Positions 57,097-64,000 of a stretch of 64,000 nucleotides of DNA are shown here, piece after piece. Every line of letters begins with the position of its first letter. The stretch's first letter is position 1. The DNA comes from Bradyrhizobium guangdongense (GTDB taxonomy: Bacteria > Pseudomonadota > Alphaproteobacteria > Rhizobiales > Xanthobacteraceae). The notes below the pieces were generated by a model. It made no database searches, was not told the origin of the DNA, and was given only the letters and a program-made list of their open reading frames with translations. The stretch covers positions 124,001 to 188,000 of the forward strand of contig NZ_CP030051.1 in the NCBI RefSeq assembly GCF_004114975.1. Direction: 5' to 3'. Position numbers and translations under genes: made by a program.

Positions 57097-57810
57097 ATGC
57101 GGCCAAGCCGCCGTGCGCCCGACGAATTGCGCCCCGTGACGCTGGAGCGCGGCGTGGTCAAATATGCGGAAGGCTCCTGCCTCGTGAAATTCGGTGACAC
57201 CCACGTGCTGGTCACCGCCACGCTCGAAGAACGCCTGCCGCCTTGGCTGAAGGGCCAGGGCCGCGGCTGGGTCACCGCCGAATACGGCATGCTGCCGCGC
57301 GCGACCTCGGAACGCACCCGCCGCGAAGCGGCCGCGGGCAAGCAAAGCGGCCGCACCGTCGAGATCCAGCGCCTGATCGGCCGCTCGCTGCGCACCATCG
57401 TCGATCTCGAAGCGCTCGGCGAGCGCCAGATCACGGTCGATTGCGACGTGCTGCAGGCCGACGGCGGCACCCGCACCGCCTCGATCACCGGCGCCTGGGT
57501 CGCGCTCGCCGATTGCATCGCCTGGATGAAGGCGCGCAACATGATCAAGACCAATGTGATGCGCGACAACGTCGCCGCGATCTCCTGCGGCATCTACAAC
57601 GGCACCCCGGTGCTGGATCTCGACTATGCCGAGGATTCGGAAGCCGAGACCGACGCCAATTTCGTCATGACCGGCGATGGCCGCATCGTCGAGGTGCAGG
57701 GCACCGCGGAACGCGAGCCGTTCACGCAGGACGAGTTCCTGGCGTTGATGGCGCTGGCACGCAAGGGCGTGTCGCGGCTGGTGGATTTGCAGAAACTCGC
57801 TGTCGCGTAG
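57097..57810 (+). CDS. rph: ribonuclease PH
   Basis: Phosphorolytic 3' exoribonuclease that trims tRNA precursors. The 237-residue protein begins [19 protein letters not shown] and has the RNase PH landmarks [16 protein letters not shown], the Arg-rich patch [15 protein letters not shown], and [24 protein letters not shown] precedes the ATG at 57097. It is followed after 11 bases by rdgB, then hemW, a common alphaproteobacterial operon. Confidence 0.97.
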   Translation: MRPSRRAPDELRPVTLERGVVKYAEGSCLVKFGDTHVLVTATLEERLPPWLKGQGRGWVTAEYGMLPRATSERTRREAAAGKQSGRTVEIQRLIGRSLRTIVDLEALGERQITVDCDVLQADGGTRTASITGAWVALADCIAWMKARNMIKTNVMRDNVAAISCGIYNGTPVLDLDYAEDSEAETDANFVMTGDGRIVEVQGTAEREPFTQDEFLALMALARKGVSRLVDLQKLAVA

Positions 57811-57821
57811 TCAATAGGCCC

Positions 57822-58457
57822 ATGCACCGTCGAATCACCGGAAAGCTCGTCATCGCCACCCACAATCCCGGCAAGCTCGCCGAGATGCGGGAGCTGCTGG
57901 CGCCTCACGGCGTCGAGGCGGTGTCGGCCGGCGAGCTCGGCTTGGGCGAACCTGAAGAGACCGGCAACGATTTCCGCAGCAATGCCGCGATCAAGGCGAT
58001 CGCCGCAGCACAGGCGACCCGCCTTCCGTCCTTCGCCGACGATTCCGGCATCGTGGTCGACGCGCTCGACGGCGCGCCCGGCATCTACAGCGCCCGCTGG
58101 GCCGGACCGTCGAAGGATTTCGCCGCGGCGATGGCGCAGATCGAACGCCTTTTGCAGGAGCGCGGCGCCACCACGCCTGACAAGCGCAAGGCCCATTTCG
58201 TCTCGGCACTCTGCGTCGCCTGGCCCGACGATCACCTCGAAGAGGTCGAGGCGCATGTCCACGGCACGCTGGTCTGGCCGCCTCGCGGCACCGCCGGTTT
58301 CGGCTACGACCCGATGTTCCTGCCCGACGGCCACGCGCGCACCTTCGGCGAGATGACTAGCATCGAGAAGCATGGCCTGCCGCCGCTTGGCCTTGGCCTG
58401 TCGCACCGCGCCCGCGCCTTCGTGAAACTGGCGGAGATCTGCCTTGAGCCGCGCTAA
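57822..58457 (+). CDS. rdgB: dITP/XTP pyrophosphatase RdgB (Ham1)
   Basis: House-cleaning NTPase removing non-canonical purine triphosphates. The 211-residue protein opens [19 protein letters not shown] (THNxGK), has [25 protein letters not shown] in the middle and [11 protein letters not shown]...SHRARA at the end, all hallmark stretches. It overlaps the hemW start by 14 bases, so coupling within the rph-rdgB-hemW operon is likely. Confidence 0.97.
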   Translation: MHRRITGKLVIATHNPGKLAEMRELLAPHGVEAVSAGELGLGEPEETGNDFRSNAAIKAIAAAQATRLPSFADDSGIVVDALDGAPGIYSARWAGPSKDFAAAMAQIERLLQERGATTPDKRKAHFVSALCVAWPDDHLEEVEAHVHGTLVWPPRGTAGFGYDPMFLPDGHARTFGEMTSIEKHGLPPLGLGLSHRARAFVKLAEICLEPR

Positions 58458-59601
58458 TAAGGATGCGTTTGGCGTCTACGTGCATTGGCCGTTCTGCCTG
58501 TCGAAGTGTCCCTATTGCGACTTCAACAGCCATGTCCGCCACGCCGCGATCGACGAGGCGCGGTTTGCGAGCGCCTTCGCCCGCGAGATCGCAACCACGG
58601 CCGAGCGCGCGCCCGGCCGCGAAGTGACGTCGATCTTCCTCGGCGGCGGCACGCCGTCTCTGATGCAGCCGTCAACCGTCGGCGCCGTTCTCGATGCGAT
58701 CGGCAGGCATTGGAGCGTCGCCAAGGACGTCGAAGTGACGCTGGAAGCGAACCCGACCAGCGTCGAAGCCACGCGCTTCGCAGGCTATCGCGCCGCCGGC
58801 GTCAATCGCGTTTCGCTCGGCGTGCAGGCGCTCGACGATGCCTCGCTGAAAGCTTTGGGCCGCATGCACAGCGCGCGGGAAGCGCTCGATGCCGTCGCCA
58901 TCGCGCGCCGCTCGTTCGACCGTTACTCGTTCGACCTGATCTACGCCCGCCCCGACCAGACGCCTGACATGTGGGCCGATGAATTGCGCCTCGCCATCGG
59001 CGAAGCCGCCGAGCATCTGTCGCTCTATCAACTCACCATCGAGGAAGGCACGCCGTTCTTCGGCCTGCATCAGGCCGGCAAATTGAAGACGCCGGACGAA
59101 TCGATCGCGCGCGCTCTCTACGACGTGACGCAGGAGACCTGCGACAAGCTCGGCCTGCCCGCCTACGAGATTTCCAACCACGCGCGGCGCGGTGCAGAGT
59201 GCCGGCACAATCTGGTGTACTGGCGCGGCGAGGAATATGCCGGCATCGGCCCCGGCGCGCATGGCCGCCTCGACATCGACGGCGTGCGCCATGCCACCGC
59301 GACCGAGAAGCGTCCCGAAGCCTGGCTGATGCGCGTCGAAAGCAGCGGCCACGGCGTCGTCACCGACGATCTCCTCAACAGCGAAGAACGCGCCGACGAA
59401 TTCTTGCTGATGGGATTGCGCTTGGCCGAAGGGATCGACCCCGAGCGCTACAAGACACTCTCCGGCCGCCCGCTCGACCCCCGCCGTATCGCGCTGCTGC
59501 GCGAGGAAGGCGCGATCACCGTCGATGCGACGGGCCGCCTGCGCGTGACCAGCAGCGGATTCCCGGTGCTGGATGCGGTGGTCGCGGACCTCGCCGCTTA
59601 G
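58444..59601 (+). CDS. hemW: radical SAM heme chaperone HemW
   Basis: Heme-trafficking radical SAM protein, once called coproporphyrinogen III oxidase-like. The 385-residue protein has the cluster motif C-x3-C-x2-C ([14 protein letters not shown]), then [10 protein letters not shown] and [10 protein letters not shown], typical of HemW. It starts with TTG at 58444 with GGAG seven bases upstream, inside the rdgB end. A classical HemN-type CxxxCxxC followed by a further Cys is not present, favouring HemW over the oxidase. Confidence 0.95.
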   Translation: MSRANKDAFGVYVHWPFCLSKCPYCDFNSHVRHAAIDEARFASAFAREIATTAERAPGREVTSIFLGGGTPSLMQPSTVGAVLDAIGRHWSVAKDVEVTLEANPTSVEATRFAGYRAAGVNRVSLGVQALDDASLKALGRMHSAREALDAVAIARRSFDRYSFDLIYARPDQTPDMWADELRLAIGEAAEHLSLYQLTIEEGTPFFGLHQAGKLKTPDESIARALYDVTQETCDKLGLPAYEISNHARRGAECRHNLVYWRGEEYAGIGPGAHGRLDIDGVRHATATEKRPEAWLMRVESSGHGVVTDDLLNSEERADEFLLMGLRLAEGIDPERYKTLSGRPLDPRRIALLREEGAITVDATGRLRVTSSGFPVLDAVVADLAA

Positions 59602-59610
59602 CGAGATCTC

Positions 59611-59700
59611 GTAGGCTGGGCAAAGGCGCACTTGCGCCGTGCCCGCGATCTCTCTCGATCACGAAAAATGCGTGGGCACGCTTGGCTTTGCCCATCCTAC
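59611..59700. repeat. 90-bp palindromic repeat, copy 2 of the 34091 family
   Basis: Outer arms GTAGGCTGGGCAAAGGCGCA and GCTTTGCCCATCCTAC, inner GTGCCCGCG/CGTGGGCAC. It has the same length as 34091-34180, and most differences preserve pairing. It lies between the convergent hemW and LpoA-like genes. Confidence 0.75.
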
Positions 59701-59717
59701 GGCACCGTCGTCCTGGG

Positions 59718-60950
59718 CTACGCCCCAAAGCTCTTCGGCGAGCCTGCGACCGCCACACCGCCGCCGGTCGTCACCTTCATCACCGCAAGGCCCCGCTCAT
59801 TGGTGCCGTCGGCGCGGAAGCGGAACAGGCCGTCGATGCCGGCGAAGCCGGAAGGATTGGTGAGCACGTCGGACGAGAAGCGCGTCGTGCCTTGCGTGCG
59901 CGCGAGCGCGGCGACGAGCGCGACGGCGTCATAGGCGAGCGTCGCGGTGCGGATCGGCTCGGCGCCGTATTTGGTGCGATAGCGGCCGGAGAAGGCGCGG
60001 AAGCCGGCCGGATCCGGCGCAGCGTAGAGGCCGCCTTGCAGCGCGGGGCTGGCATAGACACGTGGATTGTCCCACAGGCCGGTGCCGAGCATCTGGATGT
60101 TGCGCAGATTCGCGCCGGCCGCAGTCATCGCATCCGCGACCGCGACGACGGCATCGCCATCATCGGCGATGAACAGCGCATCCGCACTGCCGAGCTGCTG
60201 CGCAACGTTGCGCGCCGGCGTGGCGCGATCGGCGCCGTATTTCTCGAATGCGACGATGCGGCCGCCGCGGCGCGGCACCGCGGCCTTCACCGTGGCTTCG
60301 ACCACGTTGCCATAGGCATTGTCGGGCACCAGCACGGCGACCGAGCGTTTCCCGATGCCGGCGGAATATTCGATGATGCGATTGACGTCGGACTCCGGCA
60401 GGAAGCTCAGCAGGTAAACGCCGCGGCCGGCGATGCTCGAATCGGTCGAAAACGCGATCACCGAGATGTTGCGCGTGCGCGCGACCTGCGCCACCGCCGG
60501 CACCGATTGGGCGAACAGCGGCCCCAGAATGATCTCGGCGCCTTCGTCGACCGCCTGCTGCGCGCCCGCTTGCGCGCCTTGCGGGCTGCCATTGTCGTCC
60601 TTGATCAGGAGCTGGATGTTCGGATTCTGGAACTCGGCCAGCGCCATCTCCGCGGCGTTGCGCATGGATTGCGCGGCGAGGCCGGCATTGCCGGCGGCCG
60701 AGAGCGGCAGGATCAGCGCGACCTTGACCCCGCCGGTGCCGGCCGTGGTGGCCTGCTGCGGCGGGCCGGCGGGCTGAGCCGGTGGCGCGGAACTTGAGAA
60801 CGGACTGGAGAACTGGCTCAAACTCTGCTGCACGCCGGCGCAGGCCGAGAGCAGGGGCGCGCCGAGCAGCAGGCCGAGCGCGCTTCGCCGGGTCGCCCTT
60901 GATATCAGGGGCCCCTGAACGGGAGACTTTGGATGACGCGGGCCCTGCAT
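59718..60950 (-). CDS. penicillin-binding protein activator (LpoA-like) lipoprotein
   Basis: A 410-residue lipoprotein with a twin-Arg-like basic start, hydrophobic core and lipobox LLSACAG. After a low-complexity Ser/Pro/Gln linker comes a periplasmic-binding-protein fold (VKVALILPLSAAGNAGLAAQSMRNAAEMALAEF ... VPDNAYGNVVEATV), as in the C-terminal domain of LpoA or branched-chain amino-acid binding proteins. In many proteobacteria this gene adjoins rsmI and yraN, as here, which supports a role with peptidoglycan synthases. ATG at 60950. Confidence 0.85.
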   Translation of the reverse strand: MQGPRHPKSPVQGPLISRATRRSALGLLLGAPLLSACAGVQQSLSQFSSPFSSSAPPAQPAGPPQQATTAGTGGVKVALILPLSAAGNAGLAAQSMRNAAEMALAEFQNPNIQLLIKDDNGSPQGAQAGAQQAVDEGAEIILGPLFAQSVPAVAQVARTRNISVIAFSTDSSIAGRGVYLLSFLPESDVNRIIEYSAGIGKRSVAVLVPDNAYGNVVEATVKAAVPRRGGRIVAFEKYGADRATPARNVAQQLGSADALFIADDGDAVVAVADAMTAAGANLRNIQMLGTGLWDNPRVYASPALQGGLYAAPDPAGFRAFSGRYRTKYGAEPIRTATLAYDAVALVAALARTQGTTRFSSDVLTNPSGFAGIDGLFRFRADGTNERGLAVMKVTTGGGVAVAGSPKSFGA

Positions 60951-61295
60951 GGCAGCTTCTCTTCTGACCGGCCGTTGCCAGCCCGTCACAACATTCGTCA
61001 CGTTTGCCGCGACACAAGCCGCGGATTCAGACATATTGTCGGCAAATAGTTAACCAAAACAAAAGGATAATGACCGCTGAAGGCAGCGTTCCTCCCGTCC
61101 TGGCCAGCCATTCGCCGCCCCTTGCGCAGCATCAAGGCGGCGTTTCCGCCGCCAATATGGCGTGAGCGCTTCATTCCCTCTCGAATGCAATCCAGTTGGA
61201 TCACATTCCCGTCTTTCCTCGCCCCTTGCCTCGGCACGATCTTTTTCGGAGGACCAGTTCCCAGCCCTCCAGATCGTACCTAAGTTGACCTTATT
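60951..61295. other. divergent intergenic region (LpoA-like / rsmI)
   Basis: No gene seen. An A+T-richer patch at about 61035-61075 (TTGTCGGCAAATAGTTAACCAAAACAAA-like composition) is the best candidate for the divergent promoters. No strong palindrome or terminator noted. Confidence 0.4.
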
Positions 61296-62246
61296 ATGCG
61301 CGCAAAGCCGGCCCCGATAAATACGCCTGAAGCCCTAGACCCCGCCGCGCGCGGCTTCTCGATCGATGCCCATCGCATCACGGTACCAAAGGCCGTGCCC
61401 GGCCTTCATCTGGTCGCAACCCCGATCGGCAACCTCGGCGACATCACGCTGCGGGCGCTGCAGACTCTGGCCGGCGTCGACGTCATTGCCTGCGAGGACA
61501 CGCGCATCACGCGCCGGCTGACCGAGCGCTACGCCATCGCGGCGCCGCTGAAGCAATACCACGAGCACAATGCGGAAGCCGCACGGCCAAAAATCCTGGA
61601 AGCGCTTGCGGCAGGCGGTTCGATCGCGCTGGTCTCGGATGCCGGGACACCGCTGATCTCCGACCCCGGCTTCAAGCTGGTGCGAGAGGTCTGTGCGGCC
61701 GGCCATGCGGTCCATGCGCTGCCCGGTCCGTCCTCGGTGCTGGCGGCGCTGTCTGTCGCGGCGCTGCCGACCGATCGCTTCTTCTTCGAGGGCTTTCTGC
61801 CGGCGAAGTCGGCGGCGCGGAGGTCACGCCTTGCGGAACTCGCGCGCATCGATGCCACGCTGGTGATGTTCGAATCGGGAAATCGGATGCAGGACACCTT
61901 GACCGATCTCGCCGAGATCATGGGTGATCGCGATGCCGCGGTCTGCCGCGAGCTGACAAAGCTGCATGAAGAAGTCAGGCGTGCGCCCCTCGCCGAACTG
62001 GCGCGACAAGCAGATGCGCCCGAGACGCGCGGCGAGTTCGTGTTGGTGATCGGGCCGCCCGCCGCGGATGCCGACGTGCTGACATCCAATGCGCTGGACG
62101 ATCTCCTGCGCGAACAGCTTGCCGCGCACAGCGTCAAGGATGCCGTGGCGCATGCGGTTGCTCTCTCGGGGCGACCGCGCCGCGAGGTCTATGCCCGCGC
62201 GCTCGAGCTCGCCAAGGACCTGCGGGGCGGCGATGGCGAAGAGTGA
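61296..62246 (+). CDS. rsmI: 16S rRNA (cytidine1402-2'-O)-methyltransferase RsmI
   Basis: SAM-dependent methyltransferase acting on C1402 of 16S rRNA. Of 316 residues, the tetrapyrrole-methylase-like fold begins [47 protein letters not shown] and [20 protein letters not shown] are the conserved stretches. It overlaps yraN by 14 bases, and gshB follows. Confidence 0.97.
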   Translation: MRAKPAPINTPEALDPAARGFSIDAHRITVPKAVPGLHLVATPIGNLGDITLRALQTLAGVDVIACEDTRITRRLTERYAIAAPLKQYHEHNAEAARPKILEALAAGGSIALVSDAGTPLISDPGFKLVREVCAAGHAVHALPGPSSVLAALSVAALPTDRFFFEGFLPAKSAARRSRLAELARIDATLVMFESGNRMQDTLTDLAEIMGDRDAAVCRELTKLHEEVRRAPLAELARQADAPETRGEFVLVIGPPAADADVLTSNALDDLLREQLAAHSVKDAVAHAVALSGRPRREVYARALELAKDLRGGDGEE

Positions 62247-62634
62247 GGTCCCGGCGGAACCGAAAATGGCCTCGCCCGCGCGTGTCGCCGCGTTCCGGAC
62301 CGGCATTTCCGCCGAGAGCCGAGCCGCCGCCTACCTCATGGCGAAGGGCTACCGCATTCTCGCCAAACGCTACCGCACGCCGCATGGCGAGATCGATCTG
62401 GTGGCGCGGCGCCGCAACCTGATCGCCTTCGTCGAGGTCAAGGCGCGCGCCAGCCTCGACGAGGCCGCCTATGCCGTGACACCGCGCCAGCAGCAGCGCA
62501 TCATCGACGCCGCGCAGGGCTGGCTTGCCGCGCATCCCGAGCATGCGGAATTCGAATTGCGATTCGACGCCATGCTGATTGCGCCACGCTCGCTTCCACG
62601 CCATGTGTTGGCGGCATTCGACGCCTCGACCTGA
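62233..62634 (+). CDS. YraN-family (UPF0102) nuclease-like protein
   Basis: A 133-residue protein of the UPF0102 family with a restriction-endonuclease-like core: [21 protein letters not shown] holds the Asp and the ExK pair expected for metal-dependent cutting. The N-terminal [25 protein letters not shown] is conserved. Members are suspected Holliday-junction or DNA-uptake-related nucleases, with little experimental proof. It starts inside the rsmI end. Confidence 0.92.
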   Translation: MAKSEVPAEPKMASPARVAAFRTGISAESRAAAYLMAKGYRILAKRYRTPHGEIDLVARRRNLIAFVEVKARASLDEAAYAVTPRQQQRIIDAAQGWLAAHPEHAEFELRFDAMLIAPRSLPRHVLAAFDAST

Positions 62635-62644
62635 AAGGCAGACC

Positions 62645-63589
62645 ATGAAACTGAACGTTGCCGTCCAGATGGACCCCATCGCCCGCATCAACATCAAGGG
62701 CGATTCGACCTTTGCGTTGCTCCTGGAGGCGCAGAAGCGCGGCCACGGCCTGTCTTATTACACGCCCGACAAGCTCTCGATGGTCGGCGAGGAGATCGTT
62801 GCGCCCGTGCAGCTGCTCACCGTGCGCGACGACGCCGGCGATCATTTCACCCTGGGCGAGCCCAAGCGCGAGGCGCTGAACGGCTTCGACGTGGTGCTGC
62901 TTCGCCAGGATCCGCCGTTCGACCTCGCCTACATCACCTCGACGCACCTGCTCGAACGCATCCATCCGAAGACGCTCGTGGTCAACGATCCGGCCTCGGT
63001 GCGCAATGCGCCGGAAAAGCTGTTCGTGATGAACTTTCCGCAGCTGATGCCGCCGACGCTGATCTCGCGCGACATGGATGAGATCAACGCGTTCCGCGAC
63101 AAATACGGCGCCGTGGTGATGAAGCCGCTGCACGGTCATGGCGGCGCCGCGGTGTTCCGCGTGATGCCGCAGGACATGAATTTCGGCTCGCTGTTCGACA
63201 TGTTCTCGGTCACCTTCAAGGAAGCCTGGGTGATCCAGCAATTCATCCCCGAGGTGAAGCACGGCGACAAGCGCATCATCCTGGTGAACGGCGAGTTCGC
63301 CGGCGCCGTGAATCGCGTGCCTGCCGCCGACGACCTCCGCTCCAACATGGTGCGCGGCGGCGCCGCGCAGGAGACCGAGCTGACACCACGCGAGCGCGAG
63401 ATCTGCGCCACCGTTGGTCCTGCGCTGCGCGAGCGCGGCCTCTTGTTCGTCGGCATCGACGTCATCAACGGCAATCTCACCGAGATCAACGTGACCTCGC
63501 CCACCGGCATCCGCGCCATCGCACGGCTCGGCGGCCCCGACGTGGCCGCGAAGATCTGGGACGTCATCGAGCAGAAGCGAAAGAAGTAG
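62645..63589 (+). CDS. gshB: glutathione synthetase
   Basis: ATP-grasp enzyme joining gamma-glutamylcysteine and glycine. The 314-residue protein starts [28 protein letters not shown] and has the typical [57 protein letters not shown] and [19 protein letters not shown]. It begins ten bases after yraN and closes the rsmI-yraN-gshB unit. Confidence 0.97.
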   Translation: MKLNVAVQMDPIARINIKGDSTFALLLEAQKRGHGLSYYTPDKLSMVGEEIVAPVQLLTVRDDAGDHFTLGEPKREALNGFDVVLLRQDPPFDLAYITSTHLLERIHPKTLVVNDPASVRNAPEKLFVMNFPQLMPPTLISRDMDEINAFRDKYGAVVMKPLHGHGGAAVFRVMPQDMNFGSLFDMFSVTFKEAWVIQQFIPEVKHGDKRIILVNGEFAGAVNRVPAADDLRSNMVRGGAAQETELTPREREICATVGPALRERGLLFVGIDVINGNLTEINVTSPTGIRAIARLGGPDVAAKIWDVIEQKRKK

Positions 63590-63906
63590 GTACCCGCGTA
63601 ACTCGGACGGAGCGCATTTCGCCAAGGGATCGATTCCCGGATTTCGCTGCGCTCCATCCGGGCTACGGGCATCGATACAAGTGCCCCCGGCCTTTCACTA
63701 ACCACACGTTCACCATAGCGCCCTGCGTGAAACTACGGGGCCACTGGCCGAGCGAATAACGCGCCGTTCACCATCTGCCTAAAACGCGGGCCGTCACGCG
63801 ACATCACACTCGGTCTCGCAACATCCCTTATACTTTTACTCCCTACTCATCGATGCGGGGGAACCCGCCACGTGCGGTCCGAGTGCCCCGCGTATGAGTA
63901 GAGCGT
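63590..63906. other. intergenic region upstream of cpaB
   Basis: After gshB, about 63623-63668 carries a palindromic patch (GATTCCCGGATTTCGCTGCGC...TCCGGGCTACGG) of a kind common between Bradyrhizobium genes. The rest up to the hairpin at 63843 is the presumed promoter region of the Tad pilus operon (GGGCCACTGG...CGCCGTTCACC). No coding sequence is seen. Confidence 0.45.
63843..63901 (+). promoter_or_regulatory. nested hairpin leader immediately upstream of cpaB
   Basis: CTACTCAT (63843-63850) pairs perfectly with ATGAGTAG (63894-63901), GCGGGG (63855-63860) with CCCCGC (63886-63891), and an inner CCGC/GCGG hairpin sits at 63865-63877. The structure ends five bases before the cpaB ATG and would tie up the only purine-rich ribosome-site candidate (GAGTAGAG). 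Confidence 0.55.
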
Positions 63907-64000
63907 ATGAACACCGCACGCATTGTCGTTCTCGTCATCGCACTGGGCGCCGGCGGCGTCGCTGCGTATCTGGCGAGCAGCTACGACAAACAGCTCGCGC
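63907..64000 (+). CDS. cpaB: Flp/Tad pilus assembly protein CpaB (5' end only)
   Basis: The first 31 codons read MNTARIVVLVIALGAGGVAAYLASSYDK, a signal-anchor typical of CpaB/RcpC, the periplasmic SAF-domain protein of Tad pilus machines. The gene runs off the right edge, so the SAF domain is not seen. Downstream tad genes are expected beyond the window. It starts just after a large hairpin that may control its translation. Confidence 0.75.
   Translation, partial: MNTARIVVLVIALGAGGVAAYLASSYDKQLA

Overview
This 64-kb window is GC-rich alphaproteobacterial chromosome, most like Bradyrhizobium or a close Rhizobiales relative. The gene orders lptC-lptA-lptB, infC/rpmI/rplT/pheS/pheT, hrcA-grpE opposite rph-rdgB-hemW, and dnaK-dnaJ, together with dense families of intergenic palindromes, fit that group. 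Nearly everything is core housekeeping. The accessory parts are one small tRNA-borne island and one nuclease module wedged between pheS and pheT.

Layout. 1-2.3 kb: LPS transport (lptB partial, lptA, lptC). 2.5-6.1 kb: an RNase D-like exonuclease, a UbiA-family prenyltransferase and an MFS transporter. 6.18-11.58 kb: an integrative element bounded by a 20-bp direct repeat that duplicates the 3' end of tRNA-Leu(CAG). It carries a HEPN-like protein, a serine recombinase, two small overlapping genes and a tyrosine integrase truncated by an IS21-like end. 11.6-16 kb: tRNA-Leu, an NDUFA9-like reductase, a DprE2-like SDR, a DprE1-like flavoenzyme and uppP. With the UbiA protein on the other side of the island, these suggest synthesis of a polyprenyl-phosphoryl-arabinose donor. 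16-20.3 kb: GST, queG, a thioesterase, a SnoaL-like protein and an alpha/beta hydrolase. 20.5-27.2 kb: translation genes (infC with an ATT start, rpmI, rplT, pheS, pheT), with a DUF559 nuclease gene between pheS and pheT flanked by 40-bp inverted repeats.

27.3-34.1 kb: a TauE/SafE transporter, a Tat-exported amine oxidase, a YiiX-like hydrolase, a CsoR-regulated copper ATPase and nikR. 34.2-39.0 kb: HMG-CoA lyase, a class III CoA-transferase, a LysR regulator and an MFS carrier, which look like one carboxylic-acid catabolic unit. 39.1-45.3 kb: an S53 peptidase, a phosphorylase-like protein, an EI24/CysZ protein, nth, a DUF2244 protein and an AraC-MGMT (Ada-like) protein. 45.5-49.5 kb: gpmA, dapB, DUF1330, pyrF, an FMN reductase and a PmtA-like methyltransferase. 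49.6-57 kb: chaperones dnaJ, dnaK (with a near-consensus sigma-32 promoter), grpE and hrcA, with a secreted hypothetical and an exported nicotinamidase between them. 57-64 kb: rph, rdgB, hemW, an LpoA-like lipoprotein, rsmI, yraN, gshB and the first codons of cpaB (Tad/Flp pilus).

The strongest candidates for something undescribed are the HEPN-bearing island with matched 13-bp-spaced repeats at both ends, and the DUF559 module. The module's inverted-repeat arms resemble composite palindromic repeats scattered through the window, which suggests a nuclease-linked repeat family. All functional calls rest on reading motifs and context; no database search was possible.
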